From Bacteroidota bacterium (GTDB lineage: Bacteria; Bacteroidota; Bacteroidia; CAILMK01; JACPUW01), in contig JACPUW010000030.1 in the NCBI GenBank assembly GCA_016192035.1, positions 70,322-134,321 of the forward strand: 64,000 bases of DNA. Direction: 5' to 3'. A model generated the notes under the pieces. That model was not told the DNA's origin. It saw only the letters and a program-made list of their open reading frames with translations, and did not search any database. The first letter of the stretch is position 1; every line of letters starts with the position of its first letter. This document shows positions 18,001-26,669 of this stretch, piece by piece. Both the position numbers and the translations under genes were made by a program.

Positions 18001-19942
18001 CTGCAAAGTGGGCTATTTCCTGGACGATACTATAGTGGCGTATAATTGGCCAAGGGCCAATTTTAAGGCTATACCAACAAGGGCATGCGCCTATGAACCC
18101 ATTACTTTGATCAGCACCTCATCATGGGGGCATACGTATAGATGGTCCTTGCCACAAACGGCCATTACCAGGGGTAAGGACAGTGCCAAATTGCGCTTGC
18201 GCCCCGGTGTGTATGGTGTAAAACTCCTGGTATTTAATGCCATAGGATGTGCAGACTCTATTTACAAGCCGGGCTATCTCACCGTGTATGACCGACCTAC
18301 TGCCAGCATGGCATTTATTGATTCGGTCACATGTATAGGCCATACGGTGGTACTCAAAGGCGCTGCTGCCGGGCCCGCCCCCATTACATACTATACCTGG
18401 TTTATCTCTGATAGCCAAGGAAAAAGCGACTCTATAGAAGGCCAAGAGGTAAAAATACGTCCAGTGTCGCCTGGCAAGCTCACACTGTGGCTGGTGGTAG
18501 AAGACCAAAAGGGTTGTAAAGACACAGCCTATGCCGGGAACCAGGTGAAAGTGTACGGCGATATGCCTCCGTCAATTCCTGAATTTGATGTGCTAAGCCA
18601 CCTGAATAACCAGTCTATGGAGCTGCGGTGGAAGCAGCCTAACGCCAACTATGTGGCTTCTCAGGCGCTCTACCAATTAGTGGATGGGGATGTCCTCCCC
18701 GTTCAGGCATTTGGCAGCGAAGAATGGAAATATGTACACCAGTTGCGTCCCCATTTGGATGGGGGGGCGTATTGTTACCAGCTTAAGAATACGGATAAAT
18801 GCAATGGGGTATCTTATTCACTGCCTCATTGCGCCGTTAGGCTTTGGGTAGATACAAGCAATACACGGGTAAGCAGCCTTTTGTGGACGCCATATATAGG
18901 CTGGGACAGCGTACATTCATACCGGGTGCTGCGCCGGGCCAGTGGTGCGTACACCCATTTAGCTACCCTCCCGGCAACCGATACCACCTTCATTGACTCA
19001 GGTTTTTGTGATTCGGCCTATACCTACCAGGTGCTGGCCCAGGCTGTTTCTCCTCAACTACAGTCTTACAGCAATGAACGGGATCATAGGCCTGTATATA
19101 CCTATCAATCAACCCCGCTGGGGCTAAGCCTGGCTACGGTACTGCCAAACCAAACAGTCATGGTAACTTGGGACAAAGCCCAGGTATATGGCCCCGTGAC
19201 GTATGTCGTGGACCGCAAAGAGCAGCTTACGGCCGGACTTCGGTCATGGCGCACCATGACCGATACCTTCGTCATAGACCCTAAGGCCCTTGTCAACCGG
19301 TATCACTACAGTTATTGGGTTAGGTCCCGCGATAAATGTGGGTATGAGTCGCCCAGAAGCAATATGGCAAGGACTATTTTGCTCACGGCGGGCCAATCTG
19401 ACAACCGGGTATGGATACATTGGAATCCTTACCGCGACTGGCCAAAGGGTGTAAGCAAGTATCAAGTAGAGCGGCGGACGCCTGGGCAAATGGGTTGGCA
19501 GTTTATTGGAAGCACCACCGACACTTTTTTCACCGATATGGATGCCTATTATCTCTATAAAGATCCTTTTGCCTATAGGGTAAAAGCAGTAGAAAACGAC
19601 ATAAAACCCGATACTAGCCAATCAAACCACTGTGTAGTGGTGCCAGGGCCCAGCATCTTTGCGCCATCGGCCTTTACTCCTGGAAATGACCATATAAACG
19701 AAACTTTTACCCTGGTGGGCTGGGCGCTGGATCCAGATTCTGTACAGCCCGGCGCCTTTATGTTGGAGGTATTCAATCGCTGGGGACAGCGGGTATTTTC
19801 TAGCCATGACCTACACATAGGGTGGAATGGCACATGTAACAATCAGCCTTGCCCAGCCGACCAATATGTATGGACAGCCCAAGTAAAGGCACTCAATGGA
19901 ACCACCTATTTCCTAAAGGGGGGTGTGCTACTCCTGAGATAG
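15047..19942 (+). CDS. Large secreted PKD-repeat protein with T9SS type B sorting domain
   Basis: This 1631-residue protein begins with a signal peptide ending near AVQAQC; the ATG at 15047 is preferred to an in-frame TTG three codons earlier. Most of it is a series of Cys-containing PKD or PKD-like beta-sandwich domains of roughly 80-100 residues, shown by WDFGF, WDFGDGEV and IDYGDNSG. Around residues 1180-1530 come fibronectin-III-like units (MELRWKQP, VMVTWDKAQVYGP, VWIHWNPYRDW). The last 90 residues (APSAFTPGNDHINETF, LEVFNRWGQRVFSS, DQYVWTAQV) are the gliding motility-associated C-terminal (CHU_C) domain that directs export by T9SS. It is probably a cell-surface adhesin or filament. No enzymatic domain is visible. 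It is flanked by unrelated genes and convergent with the mevalonate kinase gene. Confidence 0.92.
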   Translation: MRPTSLSWHMALVFMCLFTGLPIAVQAQCGMWVQVSDTSICEKDVVVFEAVNKPTQTVSLSWDFGFKQVRDDDKPSIVYTKNGTYGVVLIATLSTSATCTVKIDSLIQVHKLPDIGAVVPSVTELCGPGNQAQLNSTVTDASTWIWTIEGAEYVTKNPMVRHTFDFSGYPTVQLMVKNLEGCGVNKIFDSLVHILDEPSVSFGSKRFTYCTMPATVNLKPTIDLKGTGVRGYLWDCSGATAPNDYNSNPSTKYYNKPGVFDVSFTITSKAGCEYKYYWHSLIEVANIKQASLTALPITKKGCNTMKYKLGVGGVDTSIVNWSFNQKVIDYIDSSQIDSTIFAFIKEGTHPVSLVIQVGGCRVENTVKLVADRGDVRAEFNMPKCLCQVPSVLNTKNMSSGDSLKYDWKVLGKQGFNYHDKEENLDMDLTQEGHYVVALRATAKNGCYDEQKHSVNVNVIRLDSQLVEKKWCSVAVAEYPLREYCEVSDSDLRWYFFDPDGTWQSGPISNGETVSFPHFGRFHVAISAGKKGGCYDSLFLPYRAVAINCFDSIGIKGFRNEESCAGLIKMKFNSPYAGQLLVSATLVNTQDTTVRYIGKYVSPFIQFAVSKPGLYNLSLVITTIDRAQGKKYYLKNKVAVNKLEVVGKVGKGAGCLPFKRVALSVKSVKTSAYWGDSSLDSLTYRWNAYPEQSTVIIDSLKSEAKLILKKTGQVDVELRVKDINGCEATWQSINEINAGPKANFDMPKGACWGDTILLANTTKPSGAAYQWRSSIGNDQFDPSGSVISPYLWANKDGKRTITLVAIDSNGCMDSISKKLDLVDMELDFQVADTTALCSPAAFQFVPTARNADWLQWDFGDGEVVKSTRITPFTKVFDLARLDSFANRFTVTLTAFHKKGCSQKVVKDSIIRVKGPWIKFFMDYPVGCSPLETKFAYASKNLHRFYIDYGDNSGLDSGTLGTHVFTADTSLSFEVFRPYVLASDGKGCKVGYFLDDTIVAYNWPRANFKAIPTRACAYEPITLISTSSWGHTYRWSLPQTAITRGKDSAKLRLRPGVYGVKLLVFNAIGCADSIYKPGYLTVYDRPTASMAFIDSVTCIGHTVVLKGAAAGPAPITYYTWFISDSQGKSDSIEGQEVKIRPVSPGKLTLWLVVEDQKGCKDTAYAGNQVKVYGDMPPSIPEFDVLSHLNNQSMELRWKQPNANYVASQALYQLVDGDVLPVQAFGSEEWKYVHQLRPHLDGGAYCYQLKNTDKCNGVSYSLPHCAVRLWVDTSNTRVSSLLWTPYIGWDSVHSYRVLRRASGAYTHLATLPATDTTFIDSGFCDSAYTYQVLAQAVSPQLQSYSNERDHRPVYTYQSTPLGLSLATVLPNQTVMVTWDKAQVYGPVTYVVDRKEQLTAGLRSWRTMTDTFVIDPKALVNRYHYSYWVRSRDKCGYESPRSNMARTILLTAGQSDNRVWIHWNPYRDWPKGVSKYQVERRTPGQMGWQFIGSTTDTFFTDMDAYYLYKDPFAYRVKAVENDIKPDTSQSNHCVVVPGPSIFAPSAFTPGNDHINETFTLVGWALDPDSVQPGAFMLEVFNRWGQRVFSSHDLHIGWNGTCNNQPCPADQYVWTAQVKALNGTTYFLKGGVLLLR

Positions 19943-19965
19943 ACTTGGTAAGGGTGCGGCCAGTT

Positions 19966-20790
19966 TCAGCCCGGAAGGCTAAAAGACAACACATAACCGC
20001 CTCCGCCCGCACCGCAAAGTTTCATGGCGGTATTGCCACTGTCAATTGACCTTGCCCAAGTGTCAATGAAAGATTGGGGAATGGTCCAGGGCATGTGCAC
20101 GAGGGTAAACTTTGAAAGCGATTTGATACATTGGAAAAGGGATTCCGTATCGCCTGACAGGTAGTGCCCAATTGCAGCATTGCCCTGTTCTACATACTCT
20201 TGCGCAAATAAGGCAAAGAATCCTTCATCCTGCCGTTCAAACTCTTCCACCAAAGCGGCCGTAGATCGGGACGACCCGGTATCCACCAGTGAGAACCCTT
20301 CGGTAGGGTCGCCAGGGGGCAAATCCAAGGGTTCAATGCCGCTTGGCTTCACTAGGATTCCGGTATCTTCATAGCATACCAGTACGTCAAGCCCACTGCT
20401 GTGCCCATGGAAGTATGACTCTATGTGCGCAAACAAATTTTTCCTCTCGCCCAGGCCCTGCGGCAGGTGCCGGCCATACGAACGAAATAAAGCCGCCAAT
20501 AGGGCTGCCGAGCTGCCCAAGCCATATCCCTGTGGAATATTGGAACGGAAGTAAAGCCCGTTGCTTAAATCCCGTGAAAGCCGCTCTTGGTCAAAGTAAT
20601 CGTAAAAACGGTCGTGCAGGAAATGCCCGAAACGCTTGACCGCCTCATGTGAATGCATGGCCGGATCACCTTGGGCATCCAGCATGAGTTGTCCGCTCAC
20701 GGCCCTGTAAGGCACTGATATGCCCTGCCCTCCCCTAAGTATGGCGTATTCTCCCAGCAGCATCAGCTTGCCACTTACTGGCTTGTCCAT
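19966..20790 (-). CDS. mvk: Mevalonate kinase (Bacteroidota-type GHMP kinase)
   Basis: A 274-residue GHMP kinase that should phosphorylate mevalonate in the mevalonate pathway. Motif 1 is GKLMLLGEYAILRGG (residues 7-21), the ATP-binding motif 2 is PQGYGLGSSAAL (86-97), a conserved HSSGLDVL follows at 130-137, and motif 3 GAGGGGYV lies near 263. The sequence closely fits the kinase that sits near mvaD in flavobacteria. The remaining pathway genes lie 20 kb away (41-45.4 kb), so the pathway is split. The gene is divergent from menF with only 60 bases between starts; a TACATTTG box lies just upstream, implying a very short leader. Identification as the mevalonate rather than phosphomevalonate kinase rests on family resemblance. 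Confidence 0.85.
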   Translation of the reverse strand: MDKPVSGKLMLLGEYAILRGGQGISVPYRAVSGQLMLDAQGDPAMHSHEAVKRFGHFLHDRFYDYFDQERLSRDLSNGLYFRSNIPQGYGLGSSAALLAALFRSYGRHLPQGLGERKNLFAHIESYFHGHSSGLDVLVCYEDTGILVKPSGIEPLDLPPGDPTEGFSLVDTGSSRSTAALVEEFERQDEGFFALFAQEYVEQGNAAIGHYLSGDTESLFQCIKSLSKFTLVHMPWTIPQSFIDTWARSIDSGNTAMKLCGAGGGGYVLSFSLPG

Positions 20791-20794
20791 ACGG

Positions 20795-20802
20795 CAAATG
20801 TA
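20795..20802 (-). promoter_or_regulatory. Bacteroidota -7 box upstream of mevalonate kinase
   Basis: The minus strand reads TACATTTG, a perfect TAnnTTTG match, 4 bases before the kinase ATG. Transcription from it would start at or next to the ATG, giving a leaderless or nearly leaderless mRNA. No good -33 element is seen. Confidence 0.35.
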
Positions 20803-20850
20803 GCGGCATGGCCATATCCTGTTTATTTTTGGCCACCCACATGCTACCCA

Positions 20851-21861
20851 ATGGCAATTGCTGCTTGGTCCTATCCCTTTAGTTCAACATTTACCCTGGC
20901 CCGCGGGCCATTGGTGCCATTTGCATGGGATGAATTGGTTCAATCACCTGGGTATTTTGTGGTTCAGCCCTTTGCGGCCACAGGAAGTCCTTGTTTTGGC
21001 ATTCCGCTACATGGAGCCAAGCAAGTAGATGACCTAGGCCCGCACCTCGATCCTAAGGAACTGTATATAGATGAGAATCGTGAAAATGAAGGGCTTCCAC
21101 CGTTTGATGCACTTGTTCAACGTGCCCTTGAAGCCCTTCACTTAGGAACTCTACATAAGGTGGTTCTTTCGCGCTACAGTGACCATGCCATAGAGGGATT
21201 TCAGCCCCAATGGCCCCGGCTGCTCCGATTGGCCTATCCCAGCGCTTTTATTGCCTTGCTAAGCGCCCCCCACCTGGGCACGTGGATTACCGCCTCGCCA
21301 GAGTTGTTTTTGGGGCGACATCAAGAGGTGCTGAGCAGTTATTCACTGGCGGGCACTCGGTTTACGGCATACGGTAAATTGGGAGAAAAGGAAAGGATAG
21401 AACAACAGATTGTTACAAGATATATTCGGCAAGTTTTTGAGAAACATGGTATGGGGGCCAGGGTAAAGCCTACCACCGAACATCAAGCAGGACAGGTAGC
21501 CCACTTGCTCAATGTGGTTGAGGGTCTATTGACAAAGGACAAGGATTTGGACTTGGCCGGATTGATAAAAGGCCTGCACCCAACGCCCGCTGTGGGCGGG
21601 TTTCCCAAGCATCAGGCTATTAAGTTTATAAGGGAGTTTGAAGGGTATGACCGGGGACTTTATACCGGGTTCATGGGTGAATTTGCGCACCAAGGAAATT
21701 TTCGATATTACGTGGTTTTGCGCTGTGCAAGGATTTTTCACAAGGTACTTAGGTGTTTTGCCGGTGCCGGCATAGTCCAGGGCTCGGTGCCTTCTAGCGA
21801 ACTGGCAGAGACAGATGCTAAAATGGACGTGATAAGGCGGGTGTTACTTTCGCGGCCATGA
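20851..21861 (+). CDS. menF: Isochorismate synthase (chorismate-binding enzyme)
   Basis: A 336-residue member of the chorismate-utilising family, here most likely isochorismate synthase, the first step of menaquinone synthesis. It carries the family core KVVLSRYSDHAIEG, ASPELFLG, SLAGTR, the Glu-containing GEKERIEQQ, the LKGLHPTPAVGGFP motif and the C-terminal GAGIVQGS. The stop overlaps the menD start by four bases (ATGA), which couples translation and fixes the function as MenF rather than anthranilate synthase. The protein is a little shorter than the E. coli enzyme at the N terminus, as is usual in Bacteroidota. It is divergent from mevalonate kinase. Confidence 0.92.
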   Translation: MAIAAWSYPFSSTFTLARGPLVPFAWDELVQSPGYFVVQPFAATGSPCFGIPLHGAKQVDDLGPHLDPKELYIDENRENEGLPPFDALVQRALEALHLGTLHKVVLSRYSDHAIEGFQPQWPRLLRLAYPSAFIALLSAPHLGTWITASPELFLGRHQEVLSSYSLAGTRFTAYGKLGEKERIEQQIVTRYIRQVFEKHGMGARVKPTTEHQAGQVAHLLNVVEGLLTKDKDLDLAGLIKGLHPTPAVGGFPKHQAIKFIREFEGYDRGLYTGFMGEFAHQGNFRYYVVLRCARIFHKVLRCFAGAGIVQGSVPSSELAETDAKMDVIRRVLLSRP

Positions 21862-23492
21862 GCAACCAAACCCTGGCGACATTGTTTGCCACACTGGCAG
21901 GGGTAGTGGCAAGGGCACGGGCCATGGGTGCCACCAAGGCCGTGTTAAGCCCAGGTTCCCGCTCCGTTCCTTTGGCTTACAGCATTATTAAGTCGGCCTT
22001 GTTTCAAGTCTATCATATAGCCGACGAGCGCAGCGCGGCATACTTTGCACTGGGCCTGGCCAAGGCATGCCAAGAGCCTGTAATACTGGTATGCACATCA
22101 GGAACCGCTGCCTACAACTATGCCCCTGCTGTTTCTGAAGCCTACTTTCAGCATATACCGCTTTGGGTTTGGACCGCCGATCGCCCCCCTGAGGCGATAG
22201 GGCAGTTTGAAAACCAAGCCATTTTTCAAGACAACCTGTTTGGTAAACATGTGAGGTATTTTGGCCAAATGCCTGTGGACTACGCCGGTGAGGATAATCA
22301 GAGATTGATCTATAAACATGTACAATCTGCAAGTTTGCTCTGCCAATACCCCACACCCGGCCCGGTTCACCTAAACTTTCCTTTCAGGGAGCCTTTTTAC
22401 CCACCAAACGATTTGTCATTGAATTTTGACACGGGTTTGGTAAGTTGGGCAGAACCTCTGGAGCCCAATCCAAACTTTGAGTTTGATCCGTATTTGGGTT
22501 TGTTAATGAATAAGGTGTCTAAAGGAAGCCTTTGGGTCGTGGTGGGTATGGGCAGCTATGATTCAGGAATGGCTGATGAAATGCAGAAGCTGGCCGTTAT
22601 TCCTGGAATAAAAGTGTTGCTTGACCCTCTTAGCAATATCCATATCCAGAATGCTTGGAATGGCTATGACCATGATTTGGGCCATAAGGATATTCCCCCT
22701 CCCAACGCGGTCATTTCGTTTGGCAATCAATTCTTGTCAAAAAATTTAGTTGGATATTTACGCAATGGCAAACCCGAAATTCACTGCCATGTGCAGAAAC
22801 ATATGGATTTGGCCGACCCCATTGGCGGAATTGGCCATAGGGTTTTTGCCGAGCCGGCTGCTTTTCTCAGGTGGTTTGTGCCAAAGGTATTGCCGGCAGG
22901 AATCCAAGCGGAGGCCCACATAACCAGGGAAGACCTGCCCAATGGGCGGAGCTATTGGGAAGACCCTGAAATGGTGGTGGCAGAAATCCTTTTATCGGCC
23001 TTGCCAAGGGGCTGTGTGTTACACATGGCAAATAGCACCCCAGTGCGCTATTTGTTGTTGTATCAACAAATTGTATCGGAATCGCACATTTTGACATATG
23101 CCAATAGAGGGACGAGTGGAATAGACGGTTGCGTGAGTACGGCTTGCGGCATGGCCGCCGCGTGGCCTGATAGGGGCCACGTACTAATTGTGGGTGATAT
23201 GGCAATGGTGTATGACAGCAATGCACTATGGAATACCTATGTGGCAGATAATCTGAAGATTGTAGTAATTAACAATAATGGGGGCGGTATATTTAAAAGG
23301 ATAAGGAACGGGGGCGCACCACTTGGCATGGAACAATACTTTTCACCTGCGCCCAAGGTGTCTTTTGAGCACCTGGCAGCAACCTTTGGCCTGGGCTATA
23401 TGGCCCTGGGGCCTGAAGAGGTAAATGCCCAAACCTTGGGCGATTGGTTTGGCCAAAAGGAAAAGGGAATTTTAGAAATTAGGATAGATTAA
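21858..23492 (+). CDS. menD: SEPHCHC synthase, menaquinone biosynthesis
   Basis: A 544-residue thiamine-diphosphate enzyme that joins isochorismate with 2-oxoglutarate to give SEPHCHC. The N-terminal PYR domain has SPGSRSVPLAYS and the catalytic-region DERSAAYFALGLAK. The C-terminal PP domain has the cofactor motif from VGDMAMVYD to VVINNNGGGIFKRI. Length and domain order are normal. It starts inside the menF stop codon. No further men gene follows; the next gene, holB, starts 53 bases downstream and belongs to a different process. The rest of the pathway must lie elsewhere. Confidence 0.96.
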   Translation: MSNQTLATLFATLAGVVARARAMGATKAVLSPGSRSVPLAYSIIKSALFQVYHIADERSAAYFALGLAKACQEPVILVCTSGTAAYNYAPAVSEAYFQHIPLWVWTADRPPEAIGQFENQAIFQDNLFGKHVRYFGQMPVDYAGEDNQRLIYKHVQSASLLCQYPTPGPVHLNFPFREPFYPPNDLSLNFDTGLVSWAEPLEPNPNFEFDPYLGLLMNKVSKGSLWVVVGMGSYDSGMADEMQKLAVIPGIKVLLDPLSNIHIQNAWNGYDHDLGHKDIPPPNAVISFGNQFLSKNLVGYLRNGKPEIHCHVQKHMDLADPIGGIGHRVFAEPAAFLRWFVPKVLPAGIQAEAHITREDLPNGRSYWEDPEMVVAEILLSALPRGCVLHMANSTPVRYLLLYQQIVSESHILTYANRGTSGIDGCVSTACGMAAAWPDRGHVLIVGDMAMVYDSNALWNTYVADNLKIVVINNNGGGIFKRIRNGGAPLGMEQYFSPAPKVSFEHLAATFGLGYMALGPEEVNAQTLGDWFGQKEKGILEIRID

Positions 23493-23545
23493 GCAAACAG
23501 GCCACTCAAGGAAAACGCCCAGATTTCACCCGCATATTTGTAGGC

Positions 23546-24667
23546 ATGCAGTTCAAGGATGTAGTTGGTCAACAGCGAATAAAAGACAAACTGGTAGAAG
23601 GGGTAAGGGCAGGCAAGGTGCACCATGCCCAGCTTTTTTTAGGAGATACTGGACATGGAAGTTTGGCCCTGGCCTTGGCTTATGCCCAGTATCTCAATTG
23701 CCAAGACCCAGGGCCAATGGACTCTTGCGGTCAATGCGGCAATTGCCAAAAGAACTACAAGCTCATCCACCCCGACGTGCACTTCTCATTTCCCATTGTA
23801 GCCACCAAATCGGCTAATGATGACCAAGATCCAAAGACCGGATTCTATGGCCAATGGAGGGAGCTCATTCAAGAAACAGCCTATCCTTCATATAATGAGT
23901 GGATTAAAAAAATAGGACAGGGCGAGAAACAGGGCAATATCCCAATTAGTGAAGCAAGGAGCATAATCAGGAAGCTTTCGCTAAAATCACATCAGGGCGG
24001 GTATAAGGTCTTAATTATGTGGCTGCCAGAGTTTCTTGGCAAGGAGGGAAACGTGCTTCTCAAAGTGCTCGAAGAGCCTTCCCCTGCTACCTTGTTTGTA
24101 TTGGTAGCTGAGGATGAGTCTCAGATACTCACCACCATTTTGTCCCGTTGCCAGGTAATAAGGATACCCCGCATTGCCCCCGCCGATATAGCGCAGTCAT
24201 TGGAGCAGGTTTTTGCTACTCCACCCGAAAGGGCTACCCAGACAGCGGCATTGTCTGAGGGCTCTTTTCGCAGGGCCATAGAGATCCTTCAGTCGGGAGA
24301 GGACGCTTTCTTCGTCAATTTTACCAAATGGGTAAGGCTCACTTTTGCACATGATTATGCTGCCCTGCACAATTGGTCAAATGAAACGTCGGGCATGGGC
24401 AAGGAGAACATAAAAAACTTCCTAATCTATTCCCTGGGTATTTTTAGGGAATGCATGCTCATGAAAACGGGAATACACAGCCTAACCAAGCTGGTGGGAC
24501 AGGAACTTGAATGGGTTAGGGATAAATTTTCACCCAATATAGCCGAATCTGGACTTGTCCCTATCGTACAGCTCATTAACCAGGCGCATTACCACATCAC
24601 CCGAAATGCCAATGTGAAGGTGGTGCTGTTCGACCTATCTTTGCAAATTAGCAAATACCTAAGATAG
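23546..24667 (+). CDS. holB: DNA polymerase III subunit delta'
   Basis: A 373-residue clamp-loader subunit. The N-terminal AAA+ fold begins VVGQQRIKDKLVEGV, and HHAQLFLGDTGHGSLALA replaces the Walker A lysine, so it should not hydrolyse ATP, as is known for delta'. A zinc module has four cysteines in CQDPGPMDSCGQCGNC. The SRC sensor line ILSRCQVIRIP is present. The order holB, ricT, gldH is conserved in many Bacteroidota and supports the assignment. The ATG start gives the usual N terminus. It is followed by ricT after 69 bases in the same direction. Confidence 0.92.
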   Translation: MQFKDVVGQQRIKDKLVEGVRAGKVHHAQLFLGDTGHGSLALALAYAQYLNCQDPGPMDSCGQCGNCQKNYKLIHPDVHFSFPIVATKSANDDQDPKTGFYGQWRELIQETAYPSYNEWIKKIGQGEKQGNIPISEARSIIRKLSLKSHQGGYKVLIMWLPEFLGKEGNVLLKVLEEPSPATLFVLVAEDESQILTTILSRCQVIRIPRIAPADIAQSLEQVFATPPERATQTAALSEGSFRRAIEILQSGEDAFFVNFTKWVRLTFAHDYAALHNWSNETSGMGKENIKNFLIYSLGIFRECMLMKTGIHSLTKLVGQELEWVRDKFSPNIAESGLVPIVQLINQAHYHITRNANVKVVLFDLSLQISKYLR

Positions 24668-24736
24668 CCGCTTTGCTCCTGGGTGCTTGCTCAATAGCCT
24701 TTAGTTAATTGAAAACGATACATCAAGGTAATATAT

Positions 24737-26200
24737 ATGGGATGTGGATCTTGTGGCAACCACGGGGTGGGCTTGCCAGCCGGATGCAATAATAACGGCG
24801 CTTGCCAAACCGGCTGCGGAAGCATGCTCGACGTGTACGATTGGTTGTCAAATGTGTACTATGTAGATGACCCTGTAAGGCACCCCTTTGTGGAGGTGCG
24901 CTTTAAGGGGACGCGCAAGAGTTTTTACAAGAACCCCAGCAATATAGCACTGGAGATTGGGCAAAAAGTGGTAGTGGAAAGCGCCATGGGAGGCCATGAT
25001 GTAGGGGTGGTGTCGCTGGTAGGCCCTTTGGTAAAACTCCAAATGAAGCGGTACGGCGTGCAAGAAAATGCCAACGGCATACAGAAAATCTATAGGGTGT
25101 GTACCCAGAATGACCTGGAGCGATACAGGGAAGCCAAAGCCAGGGAATATGTAACCATGATGCAATCAAGGGATTATGCCCGTGATTTGAGGCTTCAGAT
25201 GAAAATAAGCGACGTAGAGTTTCAAGGAGACAATACCAAGGCTACTTTTTACTATACCGCCGAGGGAAGGGTTGACTTTAGGGAACTGATAAAGGTATTT
25301 GCCAAGAATTTCAAGATAAAGGTGGAGATGCGCCAAATAGGCCTGCGCCAAGAGGCAGGCAGGCTGGGCGGTATAGGCTCTTGTGGAAGGGAATTGTGCT
25401 GTTCTACTTGGCTTACAGAATTTAATAATGTTCCAACTACTGCTGCCAGGTACCAAAACTTGTTTCTAAACCCACTAAAATTATCGGGTCAGTGTGGACG
25501 GCTAAAATGCTGCCTCAACTATGAGCTTGACACCTATGTAGAGGCACTGGAGAATTTCCCTGATGACAACATAAAACTGGTAACTGCCAAGGGAGTAGCC
25601 AAGGTGGTAAAAACAGATGTGCTCAAGGGGCTTATGTACTTTGTGGTACAAGATGACACAGTGGGAAAATTCATACCCCTACACGTAGATGACGTAAAAG
25701 ATCTGCTGGAACGGCAGAAATCAGGCGATTTGCCCACTATTGAAGATATAGAGGAATACAGCAGCGAGGAAGAGCCTGAAGAGAAGGAAGTGTCAATCAG
25801 CGGGGATATAAGCGCCGATGCACTGGATCGATTTGATTCTAAGTTTAAGAAAAACAAGAAAAAACGAAAGAAACCAAAGGGTAGGGAAGGCCAACAGGCG
25901 CAGGGACAAGTACCGGGTAAACCGTTGGTTAACCCAGACCAAGGCCCCCGCCAGGGCAGGGATGCCACTCGTCCGCAAAGGGCCGACAACAGTCCCCGAA
26001 GGGATGGCAGTGGGCAGCGGCCACCGGGCGCCCAAGGAAACAGGCCTGCACCGGCAAATAGGGAGCCGGGTCAAAAACCGCCTTTGGCAAGCGGAGAAGG
26101 CCAAAGGCCACAAGACAACAATCGCCGAAACAATAACAACCGCAATAGGAACCGAGGCCCAAGGCCTGATGCTCCAAATCCTTCAAACGATGGGAATTAA
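24737..26200 (+). CDS. ricT: PSP1/RicT-family regulatory complex subunit
   Basis: A 487-residue protein of the PSP1/YaaT (RicT) family. It opens with a Cys-rich segment (MGCGSCGNHG, CNNNGACQTGCG), has the PSP1 C-terminal domain around residues 60-290, and shows the conserved GSCGRELCCSTW and GQCGRLKCCLNYE cysteine motifs that bind Fe-S in the RicAFT complex of Bacillus. The last 110 residues are low-complexity and rich in Lys, Arg, Gln, Asn and Pro, hence disordered and possibly nucleic-acid binding. Its cellular role in Bacteroidota, where RicA and RicF are usually absent, is not known. The stop overlaps gldH by 11 bases, so the two are translationally coupled. Confidence 0.88.
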   Translation: MGCGSCGNHGVGLPAGCNNNGACQTGCGSMLDVYDWLSNVYYVDDPVRHPFVEVRFKGTRKSFYKNPSNIALEIGQKVVVESAMGGHDVGVVSLVGPLVKLQMKRYGVQENANGIQKIYRVCTQNDLERYREAKAREYVTMMQSRDYARDLRLQMKISDVEFQGDNTKATFYYTAEGRVDFRELIKVFAKNFKIKVEMRQIGLRQEAGRLGGIGSCGRELCCSTWLTEFNNVPTTAARYQNLFLNPLKLSGQCGRLKCCLNYELDTYVEALENFPDDNIKLVTAKGVAKVVKTDVLKGLMYFVVQDDTVGKFIPLHVDDVKDLLERQKSGDLPTIEDIEEYSSEEEPEEKEVSISGDISADALDRFDSKFKKNKKKRKKPKGREGQQAQGQVPGKPLVNPDQGPRQGRDATRPQRADNSPRRDGSGQRPPGAQGNRPAPANREPGQKPPLASGEGQRPQDNNRRNNNNRNRNRGPRPDAPNPSNDGN

Positions 26201-26669
26201 CAAATGGCTTTGCCTACCGGCAATGCTCATGATGGTCATTGGATTGGCCGGTTGTGACCGGGGGGTTTTATTTGAACAATTTGTGCCCCTTGATAAAAAG
26301 GGCTGGGGATATGAACAGGTGTTGCCTTTTGAATTGGAGGTACAGGATGTATCCGTCCCTTATGATGTGTTTATTAACCTTAGACATACCAATGACTATC
26401 CGTATGCCAACCTGTGGATCATGGTGTATAGCTATCCCCCCGATGGCGGCACACCCACCCAGCAGCGCATGGAGCTAAAACTGGCAACGAATGATGGAAA
26501 GTGGCTGGGCACTGGCCTAGGTGCCAATGTGAACCACCAGATAAAGGTGAGGGACATGATGAAGTTTCAAGCTCCTGGCAAGTATTCATTGGCCATACAG
26601 CATGATATGCGCGTACAGTCGGTGCCTGCCCTTACACACTTTGGCATCACTGTGGCAAAATCTAAGTAG
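26190..26669 (+). CDS. gldH: Gliding motility lipoprotein GldH
   Basis: A 159-residue lipoprotein. The start at 26190 gives a signal peptide ending in lipobox GLAGC with Cys at about residue 20; an ATG seven codons upstream (26169) is also possible. The mature part (RGVLFEQFVPLDKKGW, INLRHTNDYPYANLWIMV, QQRMELKLATNDGKWLGTGLG) matches the GldH family, which is required for gliding and T9SS function in flavobacteria, though its biochemical role is unknown. It overlaps ricT by 11 bases and is convergent with the permease gene, overlapping its 3' end by 8 bases. Position after ricT is the usual Bacteroidota arrangement. Confidence 0.9.
   Translation: MGINKWLCLPAMLMMVIGLAGCDRGVLFEQFVPLDKKGWGYEQVLPFELEVQDVSVPYDVFINLRHTNDYPYANLWIMVYSYPPDGGTPTQQRMELKLATNDGKWLGTGLGANVNHQIKVRDMMKFQAPGKYSLAIQHDMRVQSVPALTHFGITVAKSK

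Noticed and set aside
25818-26189. A long N-terminal extension of GldH into ricT.
   Set aside because: The extension is the out-of-frame reading of the low-complexity ricT tail; GldH needs its lipoprotein signal from 26190.
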